In this document: piece by piece, positions 5,815 to 15,357 of the stretch
Numbering within the stretch: position 1 is the stretch's first letter
Layout: each line of letters begins with the position of its first letter
Source of the DNA: Rheinheimera sediminis
GTDB taxonomy: Bacteria; Pseudomonadota; Gammaproteobacteria; Enterobacterales; Alteromonadaceae
DNA: 64,000 nucleotides
Assembly: GCF_004005375.1 (NCBI RefSeq)
Contig: NZ_RZUF01000021.1
Coordinates: 33,593-97,592 of the forward strand
Reading direction: 5' to 3'
Notes under the pieces: generated by a model
Databases searched by the model: none
What the model saw: the letters and a program-made list of their open reading frames with translations, nothing else
Told to the model about the DNA's origin: nothing
Program-made: the position numbers and the translations under genes

Positions 5815-8382
5815 TCATTGAGTGTGTTGAGTCATCTCTGCTTTATCACAGCAGGGTGCTTCAGTTTTTTTGCAATTCCACAGATAATCCTTACCTGCTT
5901 CTGTTGGTACATCAATCAAAGAGCTGCTGGAAAAAGAGAGTTGGGGCAGGTTTTTGTTTGTGTGTTTTAGTGGTGCTTTGATCTGTGCCTGTTGGTAGAA
6001 GGGATTGGAGTTTGTCGAATTGTCACTGGCTTGATAAAGCTTAAAGGCTGTGACTGCAGGCAAAGGCGATGCACTGCGCAGGCGTAAATTACCACCTAAG
6101 CGTGAGTGGATTTTTAGCCTACAGACTTGTCCGTTATGCCAGCTCATATCCAAAACAAAACCACCGCGCATCATCAGGCCTGTGACTCTGCCATTGGGCC
6201 ATTCCTGTGGTAAAGCCGGCAGCAGATGCACAGCGCCATCATGGCTTTGCGCCAGCATTTCAGCCAAACCTGAGGTGAAGCCAAAATTACCGTCAATCTG
6301 AAAGGGTGGATGCGCGTCAAACATATTGGGATAAGTACCGCCACTTTCGGAAATCTTGCCATCTGCAGTCAGGGCAGGTTTGATTTGTTCACGCATCAGT
6401 TTAAAGGCCCGGTCACCATCCAAAAGGCGGGCCCACAGATTGATTTTCCAGTTCATCGACCAACCTGTGGACGGGTCGCCGCGCTGCTCCATTGTCACTT
6501 TGGCCGCGTTAAATAATTCAGGCGAGCGCAACGGTGATATCTGATTACCAGGATAAAGCCCATACAAGTGCGAAATATGTCGATGTTTATCTTGCGGATC
6601 GTCCCAATCCTGTAGCCATTCCTGTAATTGATGGTGTTGTCCTATTTGCATAGGCGGCAGGCGGGATAGGATCTGCTGCCAGCCCGGGAGCAGATTTTGG
6701 TCTTGGTTGAGAATAGTGGCGGCAGCCAGGGTGTTGGAAAACAAGTCGAATAACAGCTGGTTATCCATAGTCACCCCAGCAGCGATTTTCGTGCCTGTTG
6801 CTTTAGGGGCATTTTCCGGTGACATGGAAGGGGACACAATCAGCCATTGTTTATCCGGCGATTCAATTAAAAAGTCTTCAAAAAACTGCACTGCAGCTTT
6901 CATCACAGGGTAGACCTCAGCCAAATAGGTTTTGTCGCCGCTGTATAAGTACTTTTGCCATAGATGCTGGCTTAACCAGGCGTTGCTGGTAGGCCAGGAA
7001 CCCCAGCTGTAATCGACCCCTCCTGTGATACGCCAGATATCAGTGTTGTGATGCGCCATCCAACCACGGGCGCCATACATGGTTTTAGCGCTTTGCTGCC
7101 CTGTGACTGCAAGTTCTTTAATCATCTGGATAAAAGGCTGGTGTAGCTCTGTCAGTTGGGTGACTTCCGCCGGCCAGTAATTCATTTGTGCATTGATATT
7201 TAGAGTGTATTTGCTATCCCATGGCGGGTCTTGTCTATGATTCCATAAGCCCTGTAAATTGGCCGGTTGACCACCGGGTTGTGAGGACGAAATCAGTAAA
7301 TAACGGCCAAACTGAAAATACAGACTGGCCAGCTCCGGGTCGTGCCGCTGTGCGAATAAACGGATACGCTGGTCCGTCGGCTCTGCGCTAAACTCGCTAT
7401 GGCCCAGATCTAAAGTCACCCGGTCAAAATAGTGTTTATAAACCTTGCTATGGGCTAGTTTGCGGGCTGGATACTGCTGGTGCTGAAACTGTTGCTGCGC
7501 TTTGGCCAAATACTCTTGTGCACGGGAAAGCGCATTGGCGCTGATATCCTGATAGCTGACAAAGTTGGTTGCCATGGACAGAAGCAGCAGCACTGAATCG
7601 GCGTTTTGAACTTCTAATTGCTGATTGGTTTGGCTTAGGTGACCACCGCTATGTTGTGCATAAAGCAGTGAGGCTAATTGCAGCTGGCCTTTGATGCCTT
7701 CGTGATCATTAGCCTGTACCTGCATTAACACTGTATTGGCGTTTTGCTGTGAAAAAACCGCCTTGGACGGATGGGACAAATAAGCTTTAAAGCTGAGCTT
7801 ACCAGGTTTGCTGGCAGTTAATTTCACCACCACCACCTGATCGGCCAATGAGGTAAAAACTTCGCGGCTGTAGACCACATCTGCCACCTGATAGCGAGTG
7901 GTGGCGACTGCGTTTGCCAGATCCAAATCGCGGTAATAATTCTGATACTGCGTATGAGCAGGAAACTCTAAGTGTAAGTTGCCTGCGCTTTGATAAGGCA
8001 TGCCGTTAGCGCCCTGGCTGGTGATACTTTTGGCCGCCAGCGCTTCAGCACCGGCATAGTCGCCAGTGGTTATTAAACGGCGGATCTCAGGCAGTGATGA
8101 AAGTGCCGCTGTATTAATGTTGTTATGTGGGCCACCCGCCCAAAAGGTGTTTTCATTCAGCTGAATGGTTTCATCTGCTGGCTTGCCATAGACCATGGCA
8201 CCTAAGCGGCCATTGCCCAAGGGCAGCGCTTCTTCCCATAAAGCAGCGGGTTGACTGTACCAAAGCTTTAAAGCTGTTGTGGCAGGCTCTGCGGAGCTGG
8301 CGAGGGCGATACAGCTGACCAGACTCACTACACTCAATGCACCTCTGAAGCTTAGTAAAGAAAATTGCACAGTTTTGCTCAT
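5815..8382 (-). CDS. Alpha-L-fucosidase, glycoside hydrolase family 95
   Basis: About 855 residues with a signal peptide, so periplasmic or secreted. The N-terminal family signature LPLGNGRLGAMVYG and TIQLNENTFWAGGP are clear. Catalytic features of GH95 are visible: NINAQMNYWP (the Asn pair that assists the base), SPSMSPENAP (acid region) and QIDGNFGFTSG with the catalytic Asp. GH95 enzymes are inverting alpha-1,2-L-fucosidases; some act on alpha-L-galactosides. The true start is the ATG at 8382, one codon inside a GTG. No fucose-catabolism genes are adjacent, so substrate use is not proved by context. Confidence 0.93.
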   Translation of the reverse strand: MSKTVQFSLLSFRGALSVVSLVSCIALASSAEPATTALKLWYSQPAALWEEALPLGNGRLGAMVYGKPADETIQLNENTFWAGGPHNNINTAALSSLPEIRRLITTGDYAGAEALAAKSITSQGANGMPYQSAGNLHLEFPAHTQYQNYYRDLDLANAVATTRYQVADVVYSREVFTSLADQVVVVKLTASKPGKLSFKAYLSHPSKAVFSQQNANTVLMQVQANDHEGIKGQLQLASLLYAQHSGGHLSQTNQQLEVQNADSVLLLLSMATNFVSYQDISANALSRAQEYLAKAQQQFQHQQYPARKLAHSKVYKHYFDRVTLDLGHSEFSAEPTDQRIRLFAQRHDPELASLYFQFGRYLLISSSQPGGQPANLQGLWNHRQDPPWDSKYTLNINAQMNYWPAEVTQLTELHQPFIQMIKELAVTGQQSAKTMYGARGWMAHHNTDIWRITGGVDYSWGSWPTSNAWLSQHLWQKYLYSGDKTYLAEVYPVMKAAVQFFEDFLIESPDKQWLIVSPSMSPENAPKATGTKIAAGVTMDNQLLFDLFSNTLAAATILNQDQNLLPGWQQILSRLPPMQIGQHHQLQEWLQDWDDPQDKHRHISHLYGLYPGNQISPLRSPELFNAAKVTMEQRGDPSTGWSMNWKINLWARLLDGDRAFKLMREQIKPALTADGKISESGGTYPNMFDAHPPFQIDGNFGFTSGLAEMLAQSHDGAVHLLPALPQEWPNGRVTGLMMRGGFVLDMSWHNGQVCRLKIHSRLGGNLRLRSASPLPAVTAFKLYQASDNSTNSNPFYQQAQIKAPLKHTNKNLPQLSFSSSSLIDVPTEAGKDYLWNCKKTEAPCCDKAEMTQHTQ

Positions 8383-8624
8383 CACAGTCCGGCCCCTGAA
8401 ATTCTGTTGGTACAGTCAAGTTGTGGGTATCAGGTTTAACCGCTTGATTTTGATGTGTATATAGTTTTAATCGTTAATTTAGTTAAGATTTTTTGTCGCT
8501 CTGAGCAAGGGCAGGCAGCCCTCGTACTGTGCCTGCGGTCTGTCGTGTATGGCATTCAGCGACAGCTACTCTTTGTGCTAAGATGCCGGCGTTTTTTAGC
8601 TGAGCCTTTGAATCAGGAGTTGTT

Positions 8625-10085
8625 GTGTCAGCATTATCATCTTTATACCCACAGCCTTTATGGCAATGGTTCGCGCAAATTTGTGCCATTCCACATCCGT
8701 CGAAACACGAGCAGGCGTTAAGCCTGCATATTCAACACTGGGCGCGTGACAAAGGCTTGACTGTTGTTGAAGACAAAGTGGGCAACCTGATCATTAAAAA
8801 GCCTGCAACACCAGGTTTTGAAAAGCGTAAAGTGGTAGTGATCCAGGCGCACCTGGATATGGTGCCGCAAAAAAATGCCGACAAAGTTCATGATTTCGCT
8901 ACTGATCCTATCGAAGCTTATGTTGATGGCGACTGGGTTAAAGCCCGCGGTACTACCCTTGGTGCCGACAACGGCATAGGTATGGCGTCGGCTTTAGCTA
9001 TTTTAGGCAGCGACGATATTCAGCATGGCCCGTTAGAAGTTTTGCTAACGGTAGACGAAGAAGCTGGGATGACAGGTGCTTTTGGTGTGGAATCTGGCAT
9101 GCTGGATGCTGAGATTCTGATCAATACCGACTCTGAGCAGGAAGGCGAAATTTATATGGGCTGCGCCGGTGGCGTGGACGCTGAATTTACAGTGCCAGTA
9201 CAATGGCAAGCTGCAGCCACTGGCGTGATCGCTGTTGATTTAAGTCTAACAGGCTTAAAAGGCGGCCACTCTGGTGTGAATATTCACTTGGGCCGCGGTA
9301 ATGCCAACAAACTTTTGGCACGTTTTTTAGCTGACCATGCAGTAGGGTTAGAGCTTGCTATCGCAGGTTTTAACGGTGGTTCGCTGCGTAATGCCATACC
9401 TCGGGAAGCGACTGTAAGTCTGACTGTTCCTGCAGCTAAGTTAAGCCAGTTACAACAGGCTGTGGCAGAGTTTGAAGCCTTGCTGCAGTTTGAATTAGCC
9501 GCTGTTGAGCCAGCATTAAAACTGAGTCTGGCTGAGGTGGTTACCCCAATTCAAGTACTGACAGCAGCAACGCAACATACCCTGATCCACTTACTGAATC
9601 TTTGCCCTAACGGCGTGATGCGGATGAGTGATGAAGTGGCAGGCGTGACTGAAACTTCACTGAATATGGGCGTGATCAGCACTAAAGATCAGAGTATTTC
9701 TGTGCTTTGTTTAATCCGCTCTTTAATTGACAGCGGCCGTGAGCAAGTGGAAAGCATGTTAACTTCACTGGCGCAGTTATCAGGCGCAGCAGTCAAATTC
9801 AGCGGTGCTTATCCTGGCTGGAAACCCAACCCGGATTCAGCAGTGATGGCGATAGTGCGTAATACCTATCAGGATATTTATCACAAAGAGCCTGTCATTA
9901 TGGTGATCCACGCTGGTTTAGAATGTGGTTTGTTTAAAAAGCCTTATCCGGATATGGATATGGTATCGATAGGCCCGACTATCCGCTTCCCGCATGGTCC
10001 GGATGAAATGGTGAATATCACTACTGTAGGTCAGTACTGGGAATTATTGCTGGCGGTGCTGGAGCGTATTCCTGAGCGAGCTTAA
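8625..10085 (+). CDS. pepD: Aminoacyl-histidine dipeptidase (Xaa-His dipeptidase)
   Basis: 486 residues, M20C metallopeptidase that splits beta-alanyl-histidine and other dipeptides in the cytosol. Dinuclear zinc motifs are present: AHLDMVPQK (His and Asp ligands), LGADNGIGMA (bridging Asp), VDEEAGMTGA (catalytic Glu and ligand), NTDSEQEGEI and, near the C-terminus, HAGLECGLF (ligand region). The length matches E. coli PepD (485). The start is GTG with CAGGAG seven bases upstream. A strong terminator follows, so it is monocistronic. It is transcribed divergently from the fucosidase gene. Confidence 0.95.
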   Translation: MSALSSLYPQPLWQWFAQICAIPHPSKHEQALSLHIQHWARDKGLTVVEDKVGNLIIKKPATPGFEKRKVVVIQAHLDMVPQKNADKVHDFATDPIEAYVDGDWVKARGTTLGADNGIGMASALAILGSDDIQHGPLEVLLTVDEEAGMTGAFGVESGMLDAEILINTDSEQEGEIYMGCAGGVDAEFTVPVQWQAAATGVIAVDLSLTGLKGGHSGVNIHLGRGNANKLLARFLADHAVGLELAIAGFNGGSLRNAIPREATVSLTVPAAKLSQLQQAVAEFEALLQFELAAVEPALKLSLAEVVTPIQVLTAATQHTLIHLLNLCPNGVMRMSDEVAGVTETSLNMGVISTKDQSISVLCLIRSLIDSGREQVESMLTSLAQLSGAAVKFSGAYPGWKPNPDSAVMAIVRNTYQDIYHKEPVIMVIHAGLECGLFKKPYPDMDMVSIGPTIRFPHGPDEMVNITTVGQYWELLLAVLERIPERA

Positions 10086-10109
10086 GTCAGCCAATCAGTG
10101 ATCAGAATA

Positions 10110-10134
10110 AAGGCCCCGATTTCGGGGCTTTTTT
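10110..10134 (+). terminator. Rho-independent terminator of pepD
   Basis: GCCCCGA (10113-10119) pairs with TCGGGGC (10122-10128) and is followed by six T residues, 25 bases after the pepD stop codon. Confidence 0.9.
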
Positions 10135-10136
10135 CT

Positions 10137-10458
10137 GTCTATAATCTGACTCAGTTACTAAGTTATGGTACTTTTTGTTTTTAATAAGTAACCAGCACTC
10201 GGGATAAACCACGCCACCGAACGAGCATCTTTTTACGCCTTCCAGCCCCTGTCAGGTTTTTGCCACGGCTTTGGTATTTACTGTTGCGTTTGCTGGAGCT
10301 ATGGAGTTTCCTCTTATCACAACCCGTTTGCTCAGCTGTTTAGTGTAAATCAGAATCGATCTTCACTTTAAAGCCGAATATACAGTGGATAAACAAAAGT
10401 TATTATCTGCGGGTATCAGCCTTAGATGAACCCATGGATAGATAGAGTTGAGAACAAA
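10137..10458. other. Intergenic stretch with a repeat fragment
   Basis: No gene seen. Bases 10193-10240 (ACTCGGGATAAACCACGCCA...) match the end of the dispersed ~200-bp repeat; the rest shows no recognisable structure. Confidence 0.6.
10193..10240 (-). repeat. Dispersed repeat, end fragment B
   Basis: CACTCGGGATAAACCACGCC, then ACCGAACGAGCATCTTT, matches bases 5594-5635 of copy A at most positions (CTCGGGATAAGCCGCGCCAC...GAATCGACATCTTT). The core and the other end are missing. Confidence 0.65.
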
Positions 10459-11001
10459 ATGATTTCAAGATTAGATACAGAGAGATTAATTCTCCGGCCT
10501 TTTAAAGCTGAAGATGCACCAAGAGTTCAGCTGCTGGCCGGTGAAAAAGTTATTGCTGATATGACAGAAAACATACCTCATCCTTATCTGGATACTATGG
10601 CGGAGGAATGGATTGGCTTGCATGAAAACTGGTATAAAAACAGAACTGCGGTTGTGTTTGCTATTGTAGTTCGGGAAACCGGCGAACTTATAGGCGCTGT
10701 CAGTATTACGCAAGTCTCAGGGCAGGCAGGGAATCTGGGATATTGGATAGGACTGCCTTATTGGGGGCAGGGCTATTGCACTGAAGCCTCTATGCGGATC
10801 CTTGAGTTCGGTTTTAATCACTACGCTTTGTCTCGTATTGATGCAAGGCACCTTGCCGAAAACCCTGCCTCAGGCAGAGTGATCACCAAAAGTGGCTTTC
10901 AGTATGTAAGGGATGATGTTAGTGCTGAACGTGCTGTCAAACACTACAGGCTTGAAAGAGAAGAGTGGCAGAGCCTTATTGAGGCTACCGCGAACAGCTG
11001 A
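10459..11001 (+). CDS. GNAT acetyltransferase, RimJ/RimL type
   Basis: 180 residues from the ATG at 10459 (MISRLDTERLILRPF), the usual start of the RimJ/RimL-like group; the upstream ATG at 10426 lacks a ribosome-binding site. Features: LxLRPFKAEDA at the N-terminus, GNLGYWIGLPYWGQGYCTEA as acetyl-CoA motif A (about residues 92-112) and RHLAENPASGRVITKSGFQY as motif B. It is predicted to acetylate an N-terminal or side-chain amine; the substrate is unknown. Stands alone between a repeat fragment and another GNAT. Confidence 0.9.
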   Translation: MISRLDTERLILRPFKAEDAPRVQLLAGEKVIADMTENIPHPYLDTMAEEWIGLHENWYKNRTAVVFAIVVRETGELIGAVSITQVSGQAGNLGYWIGLPYWGQGYCTEASMRILEFGFNHYALSRIDARHLAENPASGRVITKSGFQYVRDDVSAERAVKHYRLEREEWQSLIEATANS

Positions 11002-11192
11002 TTATCAGGGCAGGCAAACATCGATGGAGCCATACTGCTGTAACAGGTCTATTACAGCCCGGATTGTTATCATTAGTGCTCTGATACTTTTGGTAAAGTA
11101 AAAGCTACTTTTGGCCTAATGGGGAGCATATTTTGTGTTTACATTCTGGCGCGGATGCGCCGTGACCTTTTTCCAAAGTTTAAGGACAAACA

Positions 11193-11630
11193 ATGCAGGT
11201 ATCGCTAGAGCAAATTACTAAAGAAAATTATGAAGCTGTGTGTGATCTCGATGTGACAGAAGATCAGCTGGATTATGTGGCCAGTAACATGTGGTCACTG
11301 GTCGAGGCTATGTTCAACGAGGGTTATGAAACCCGAGCCATCTGTGTGCATCAGAGGCCTGTTGGTTTTTTGATGTGGGTAAAAGAGTCCAGAGAAAAAG
11401 TGTCAATTTGGCGCTTTATGGTGGATCAACAACATCAACAACAAGGCATAGGCCGGATTGCATTACAGCTTGCACTGGAGCAGATAAAACAAAGTCCGGG
11501 CCTGCAGCAAATTGAAATTTGTTATAACCCCAAAAACCCGGTAGCCAGGGATTTTTATGCCAGCTTTGGTTTTGTTGAGGTAGGCATGGATGAAGAAGGC
11601 GAGGATATGTTAGCTGTGATTCAGTTGTAG
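11193..11630 (+). CDS. GNAT acetyltransferase, spermidine/BltD-like
   Basis: 145 residues. Motif A reads FMVDQQHQQQGIGRIALQLAL (about residues 74-94) with the Q-x-x-G-I-G signature, followed by NPVARDFYASFGF. The N-terminal SLEQITKENYEAVCDL pattern resembles polyamine/BltD-type acetyltransferases, so a polyamine substrate is possible but inferred. Ribosome-binding site AAGGAC lies upstream of the ATG. Single-gene unit. Confidence 0.88.
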   Translation: MQVSLEQITKENYEAVCDLDVTEDQLDYVASNMWSLVEAMFNEGYETRAICVHQRPVGFLMWVKESREKVSIWRFMVDQQHQQQGIGRIALQLALEQIKQSPGLQQIEICYNPKNPVARDFYASFGFVEVGMDEEGEDMLAVIQL

Positions 11631-11958
11631 CTAAGGAACGCATGCAGTCAAACTAAGGTTATTGCTTCTTTGCTGAACAGTTAAATCTCAAAGTGTCTGG
11701 TACGGCAACGCACCGACGTTTTAGCCAGTATACCCCAGACTGGCAGTACCTCGGAATCCGCTTTGGACCAGTGTAGTGTTAGTTTTTATCACAATTTCTA
11801 TTGATCCAGTTCAACCAGGCAAATTAGCTAACAGGCTATGGTGACTGTTGTGGCAGCCTTATAGCTATCTGCGTTTTTCACAACCTAGTTGTCAGGCAGG
11901 AGCGCACAAAAATCCATAACTCTGACACTTTAGAGTGCAACACAAGGCAGGGAAAATA
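11631..11958. other. Gene-free stretch of 328 bases
   Basis: No convincing frame on either strand, no repeat match and no clear terminator found. It precedes a decayed P-type ATPase gene and may hold its former promoter. Confidence 0.5.
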
Positions 11959-13790
11959 ATGCAAACTTCAGAATTGGATAAGCAGAAAACCAGTTGGCAT
12001 ACTCAGCCTGGTGAGTCGTCGCTGGCTGAATTGAACAGCTCTACTTCAGGTTTGGAGGCGCAAGAGGCGTAAGCCCGTCTTGGAAAAAATGGCCCTAATC
12101 GCTTACCTGAAGCGGCAAAACGCAATGTATTGATGAGTTTCCTGCTGTATTTCCACAATATTCTCATTTACGTTTTGCTTGGTTCTGTCTTTATTACCGC
12201 TGTGCTGGGGCATTGGATAGATACCGGAGTTATTCTGGCGGTTGTGGTTGCGAATGCCATTATGGGCTTTGTTCAGGAAGGTAAAGCAGAAAAAGCAATG
12301 GATGCAATTCGTCAGATGCTTGCGCCTCGGGCCAATGTCATTCGGGGTGGTGAGCGTGCCGGTATTAAGGCTGAAAAGCTGGTGCCAGGTGACATAGTAC
12401 TGCTTGAGGCTGGCGATAAGGTACTTGCCGATTTACGTTTGCTCAGTGTCCATGGCCTGTCAGTACAGGAAGCTATTCTGACAGGTGAGTCTGTGCCTGT
12501 GCAAAAGCAGGCAAAAGCTGTAGCAGCGGATGCTACTCTTGGTGATCGTCTCTGTATGGCATTTTCCGGAACTCTGGTTGTTGCTGGTCAGGGCAAGGGA
12601 GTTGTAGTCGCCACTGCTGGAAATACAGAGATAGGGCGGATCAGTCACCTTTTATCGGAAGTAGAAACCCTGAGCACTCCTTTGGTCAAACAAATGAGTG
12701 TCTTTGCAACCTGGCTGACGGCGCTGATCCTTTGTATTGCGGCGCTTTTGCTACTCTATGGTTGTTTTGTGACCAACACTGCCTTCGCTGATTTGTTTAT
12801 AGCTGTGATCGGCTTGTCTGTTGCCGCTATTCCTGAAGGTTTAGCCGCCATACTGACTATTACTCTGGCCGTTGGTGTGCAGGCTATGGCTAAACGACAG
12901 GTGATAGTACAACGACTGCCAGCCATCGAAACCCTCGGGGCTGTTTCGGTGATGTGTTCAGATAAAACCGGAACTTTAACCCGCAATAAAATGGTGGTGA
13001 CTTCAGTCCTGATTTCGGAGCTCTTGTTTAGTCTGCAAGGTGAAGGTTATGCACCTGAAGGTCTGCTGTCGCTGGGCGACAGCCATGTGTCCCCTGCTGA
13101 CTATGGGGTATTGGGTAAACTGGCCCAGGCGGCCGCACTGTGTAATGTCAATCTGAAAAAAGTGATTAGCTGGACGCTGCCGACCAATGCAGGTGAAGTC
13201 ATGGTGATTATTGTGGCTTTACTTTTAGGTATTGCTTTGCCGATCACGCCGGTACAGATCCTGTGGATCAATCTTATTACCGCCATTACTTTGGGCATTG
13301 CATTAGCTTTCGAACCCACTGAAGATCATACCATGCGCCGGCCGCCCCGTCCGGCAGTGAGCCTTTGTTAGGCGGTAAACTGATATGGCATATCATTTTT
13401 GTCTCATTGCTGTTCTTAGCTGGCGTTTAGGGTATTTATTATTTCGCCATAGAAAGAGGTTACTCTGTGGAGCTTGCCCGTACCTTAGCGCTTAACACCC
13501 TGGTTGCTATGGAGATTTTTCATCTGTTTTTTATCAGAAATATCTATGGCACTTCGTTGACCTGGAAAGCAATACGTGGCACAAAAGTGGTATGAATAGC
13601 GGTTGTTGCCGTGACAGCAGCGCAGTTTGCTATTACCTATCTGCCAGCACTGCAAACTGTGTTTGCCACAGAGGCAGTGCCGTTTTTGGATGGCATATTG
13701 ATATTTGCTATAGGTGTAGCCTTGTTTGCTATTGTGGAGACGGAAAAGCAGATCCGTGTGGCTATTCGTCGCAAGTTAAACACTCACTGA
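11959..13790 (+). pseudogene. Cation-transporting P-type ATPase (P2/Ca-type), multiply disrupted
   Basis: Remnant of a ~900-residue E1-E2 ATPase. Codon 38 is TAA (12070-12072), then the frame continues into the first membrane pair, the actuator domain (LTGESVPVQK), TM4 (AAIPEGLAAILTI) and the phosphorylation site (SDKTGTLT). After CNVN near 13150 the sequence jumps directly to NLKKVISWTLPTN, the segment before TM5, so nearly all of the nucleotide-binding and phosphorylation domains are deleted in frame. Near 13355 the frame shifts (the downstream part reads GGKLIWHIIFVS), and in-frame stops follow at about 13428 and 13593 before the natural end ETEKQIRVAIRRKLNTH. It cannot hydrolyse ATP. Upstream genes are unrelated. 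Confidence 0.92.
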
Positions 13791-13851
13791 CAGCTTAGCT
13801 ATCCGATGCCGAGGTCTCGAACCGAGATGCTTAGCACGATAATAAATGGAG

Positions 13852-13899
13852 TAACTATGGATAATAACTATGGATAATAACTATGGAGAAAAACTATGG
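13852..13899 (+). repeat. 13-bp tandem repeat carrying start codons
   Basis: Four near-identical 13-base units (ACTATGGATAATA type) place ATG codons at 13857, 13870, 13883 and 13896. Since 13 is not a multiple of 3, each ATG is in a different frame from its neighbour. The first three open short frames that stop within 6 to 16 codons; the last starts the DUF2569 gene. The third unit has mutated to carry GGAG, giving that gene its ribosome-binding site. Confidence 0.85.
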
Positions 13900-14411
13900 A
13901 TAACGATAAAGAGTTAAAGGGACTTGGTGGCTGGCTTATTTTGGTTGCGATAGGAGTTATCTTAGCGCCAGTCAGGTTATTGGTTACTTATATTCCAATG
14001 TATACCCAGATATTTAGCGATGGAACCTGGGAGAGGTTAACGACTGTTGGCTCCGATATGTACCTGCCACTCTGGGGGGCGTTTCTAATGGGAGAGCTTT
14101 TATACAATTCTTTGATTGTGCTGGCCTCCTTGTATCTGATTTATTTATTCTTTTCAAAGCATTACTTATTTCCCCGTTTTTACATTGCCTTGATGATCGT
14201 GTCTTTGGTGTTTATTCCTATTGATGCCTGGTTGCTGACACAAGTGTTGCCAAATGAAAAAATGTTTGACCCGGAAACAACAAAAGAATTTGTGCGACTT
14301 TTGATTGCTGCTCTTATTTGGATCCCGTATATGCTCGTTTCAAAAAGAGTTAAAGCAACCTTTGTAGAGCATAGACCTGCGCTGCCTGTGTCACAAAATG
14401 CCGCCTTTTAA
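13896..14411 (+). CDS. DUF2569-family integral membrane protein
   Basis: 171 residues starting MDNDKELKGLGGWLILVAIG, the family hallmark (GLGGWL at the start of the first helix). Four hydrophobic helices are seen, around residues 10-35, 60-85, 92-112 and 130-148. Function unknown. GGAG at 13885-13888 sits seven bases before the ATG, inside a tandem repeat that also contains three decoy start codons. It is followed 23 bases later by another small membrane protein, so the two may be co-transcribed. Confidence 0.85.
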   Translation: MDNDKELKGLGGWLILVAIGVILAPVRLLVTYIPMYTQIFSDGTWERLTTVGSDMYLPLWGAFLMGELLYNSLIVLASLYLIYLFFSKHYLFPRFYIALMIVSLVFIPIDAWLLTQVLPNEKMFDPETTKEFVRLLIAALIWIPYMLVSKRVKATFVEHRPALPVSQNAAF

Positions 14412-14434
14412 TCTGTTGGTGCAGATAGGTTAAC

Positions 14435-14743
14435 ATGATGAAGCTTAGTAAAAAAATTGAACTGATAAGCTTTTGTGGGTTGCTAAGCATTGGCCTCTTT
14501 ATGCTGTGGTATTTTCCGGCTCACTCAAAAGCTGGCTGGTATGCGATAGTGCTGGGGGTTGCCTTTGGCTTATTTCCAGGGCCGCAATTAAAAGCAAAGT
14601 TTGAACCCACTCACGAAAAAACAACACAACAGCGACAAGATTCTATTGCGGCGCGGCAACACTTATTCAGTTGGTGGGCGTCGCCATTTCCCTGGGGACT
14701 GGCTGTTTTAGTGCTGGCCCTGGTGTTTGCCTTCACAGCATAA
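14435..14743 (+). CDS. Small membrane protein, unknown family
   Basis: 102 residues with hydrophobic helices around 10-28, 35-50 and 80-100, and a polar Gln/His-rich loop between. I recognise no family. It follows the DUF2569 gene closely and precedes a DUF2937-type gene by 36 bases, consistent with a short operon of membrane proteins. Confidence 0.7.
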   Translation: MMKLSKKIELISFCGLLSIGLFMLWYFPAHSKAGWYAIVLGVAFGLFPGPQLKAKFEPTHEKTTQQRQDSIAARQHLFSWWASPFPWGLAVLVLALVFAFTA

Positions 14744-14779
14744 CTATTTCTAACCCGAACATTGGATACAGGAAGCTTA

Positions 14780-15283
14780 ATGTTGATTGCAAGACTGCTC
14801 GATAAGTTGGTTTTTGGTGCAGCGTTAATTTTAGCGCTGCAAATGCCTTTGCTGGTTGATCATTATCATCAGTATTTGTCTGGCCTTTACAGCGCCACCA
14901 AATGGCAAGTGGATGGTTATGAAGCCACGGCAAAAGCTCATCAGTTTGCTGACGTCAACGCTATGATTGATAACCACCTGAAAAACGCTGAACCCAGTGT
15001 TAGAACGGATGCAGAACAAAAGCAGCACACTGTTCAGTTATTGCAGGACTTAACCAAGGGTATGGATATCTTTGCCGATGGCAATTTGATAGAGAAGATG
15101 ATTTTTATGCTGCACCCCGACAGAGTTCATGTGGTGAAAGAGGTGCTTCAGAATTTCAAAGTAGGTATACCGCTGAACGCAAGTGGCTTGCTGTTTGGTG
15201 TGGTGTTGGCTTTGTTATTAAATATGCTGATTATGTTGCCGTTCAGACTAATGAGCTCTGGTCGTCGTGCAGAGCAGTACTAA
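14780..15283 (+). CDS. DUF2937-family membrane protein
   Basis: 167 residues from the ATG at 14780, which has AGGAAG five bases upstream; the TTG at 14762 is a less likely start. Helix at residues 5-22, a long polar central region with LPLLVDHYHQYLSGL-like pattern of the DUF2937 family (here MPLLVDHYHQYLSGL), and a C-terminal helix (about 137-158). Role unknown; the central domain probably lies in the periplasm. Confidence 0.8.
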   Translation: MLIARLLDKLVFGAALILALQMPLLVDHYHQYLSGLYSATKWQVDGYEATAKAHQFADVNAMIDNHLKNAEPSVRTDAEQKQHTVQLLQDLTKGMDIFADGNLIEKMIFMLHPDRVHVVKEVLQNFKVGIPLNASGLLFGVVLALLLNMLIMLPFRLMSSGRRAEQY

Positions 15284-15357
15284 CAGCGCGTGTAACGTTG
15301 AACTAGTTTTATTTGTTGCCTGGTTACTGCCAATAAACAGACACTGAGGGGACTGCG

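Noticed and set aside
8455..8721. 88-codon plus-strand frame before pepD
   Set aside because: It overlaps the pepD start in another frame, has no family features, and the GTG of pepD has the ribosome-binding site.
11959..12129. Treating the ATG at 12130 as the true start of a P-type ATPase
   Set aside because: Bases 11959-12129 encode the expected N-terminal ATPase sequence in the same frame with a TAA at codon 38, so 12130 is an internal Met of a disrupted gene.
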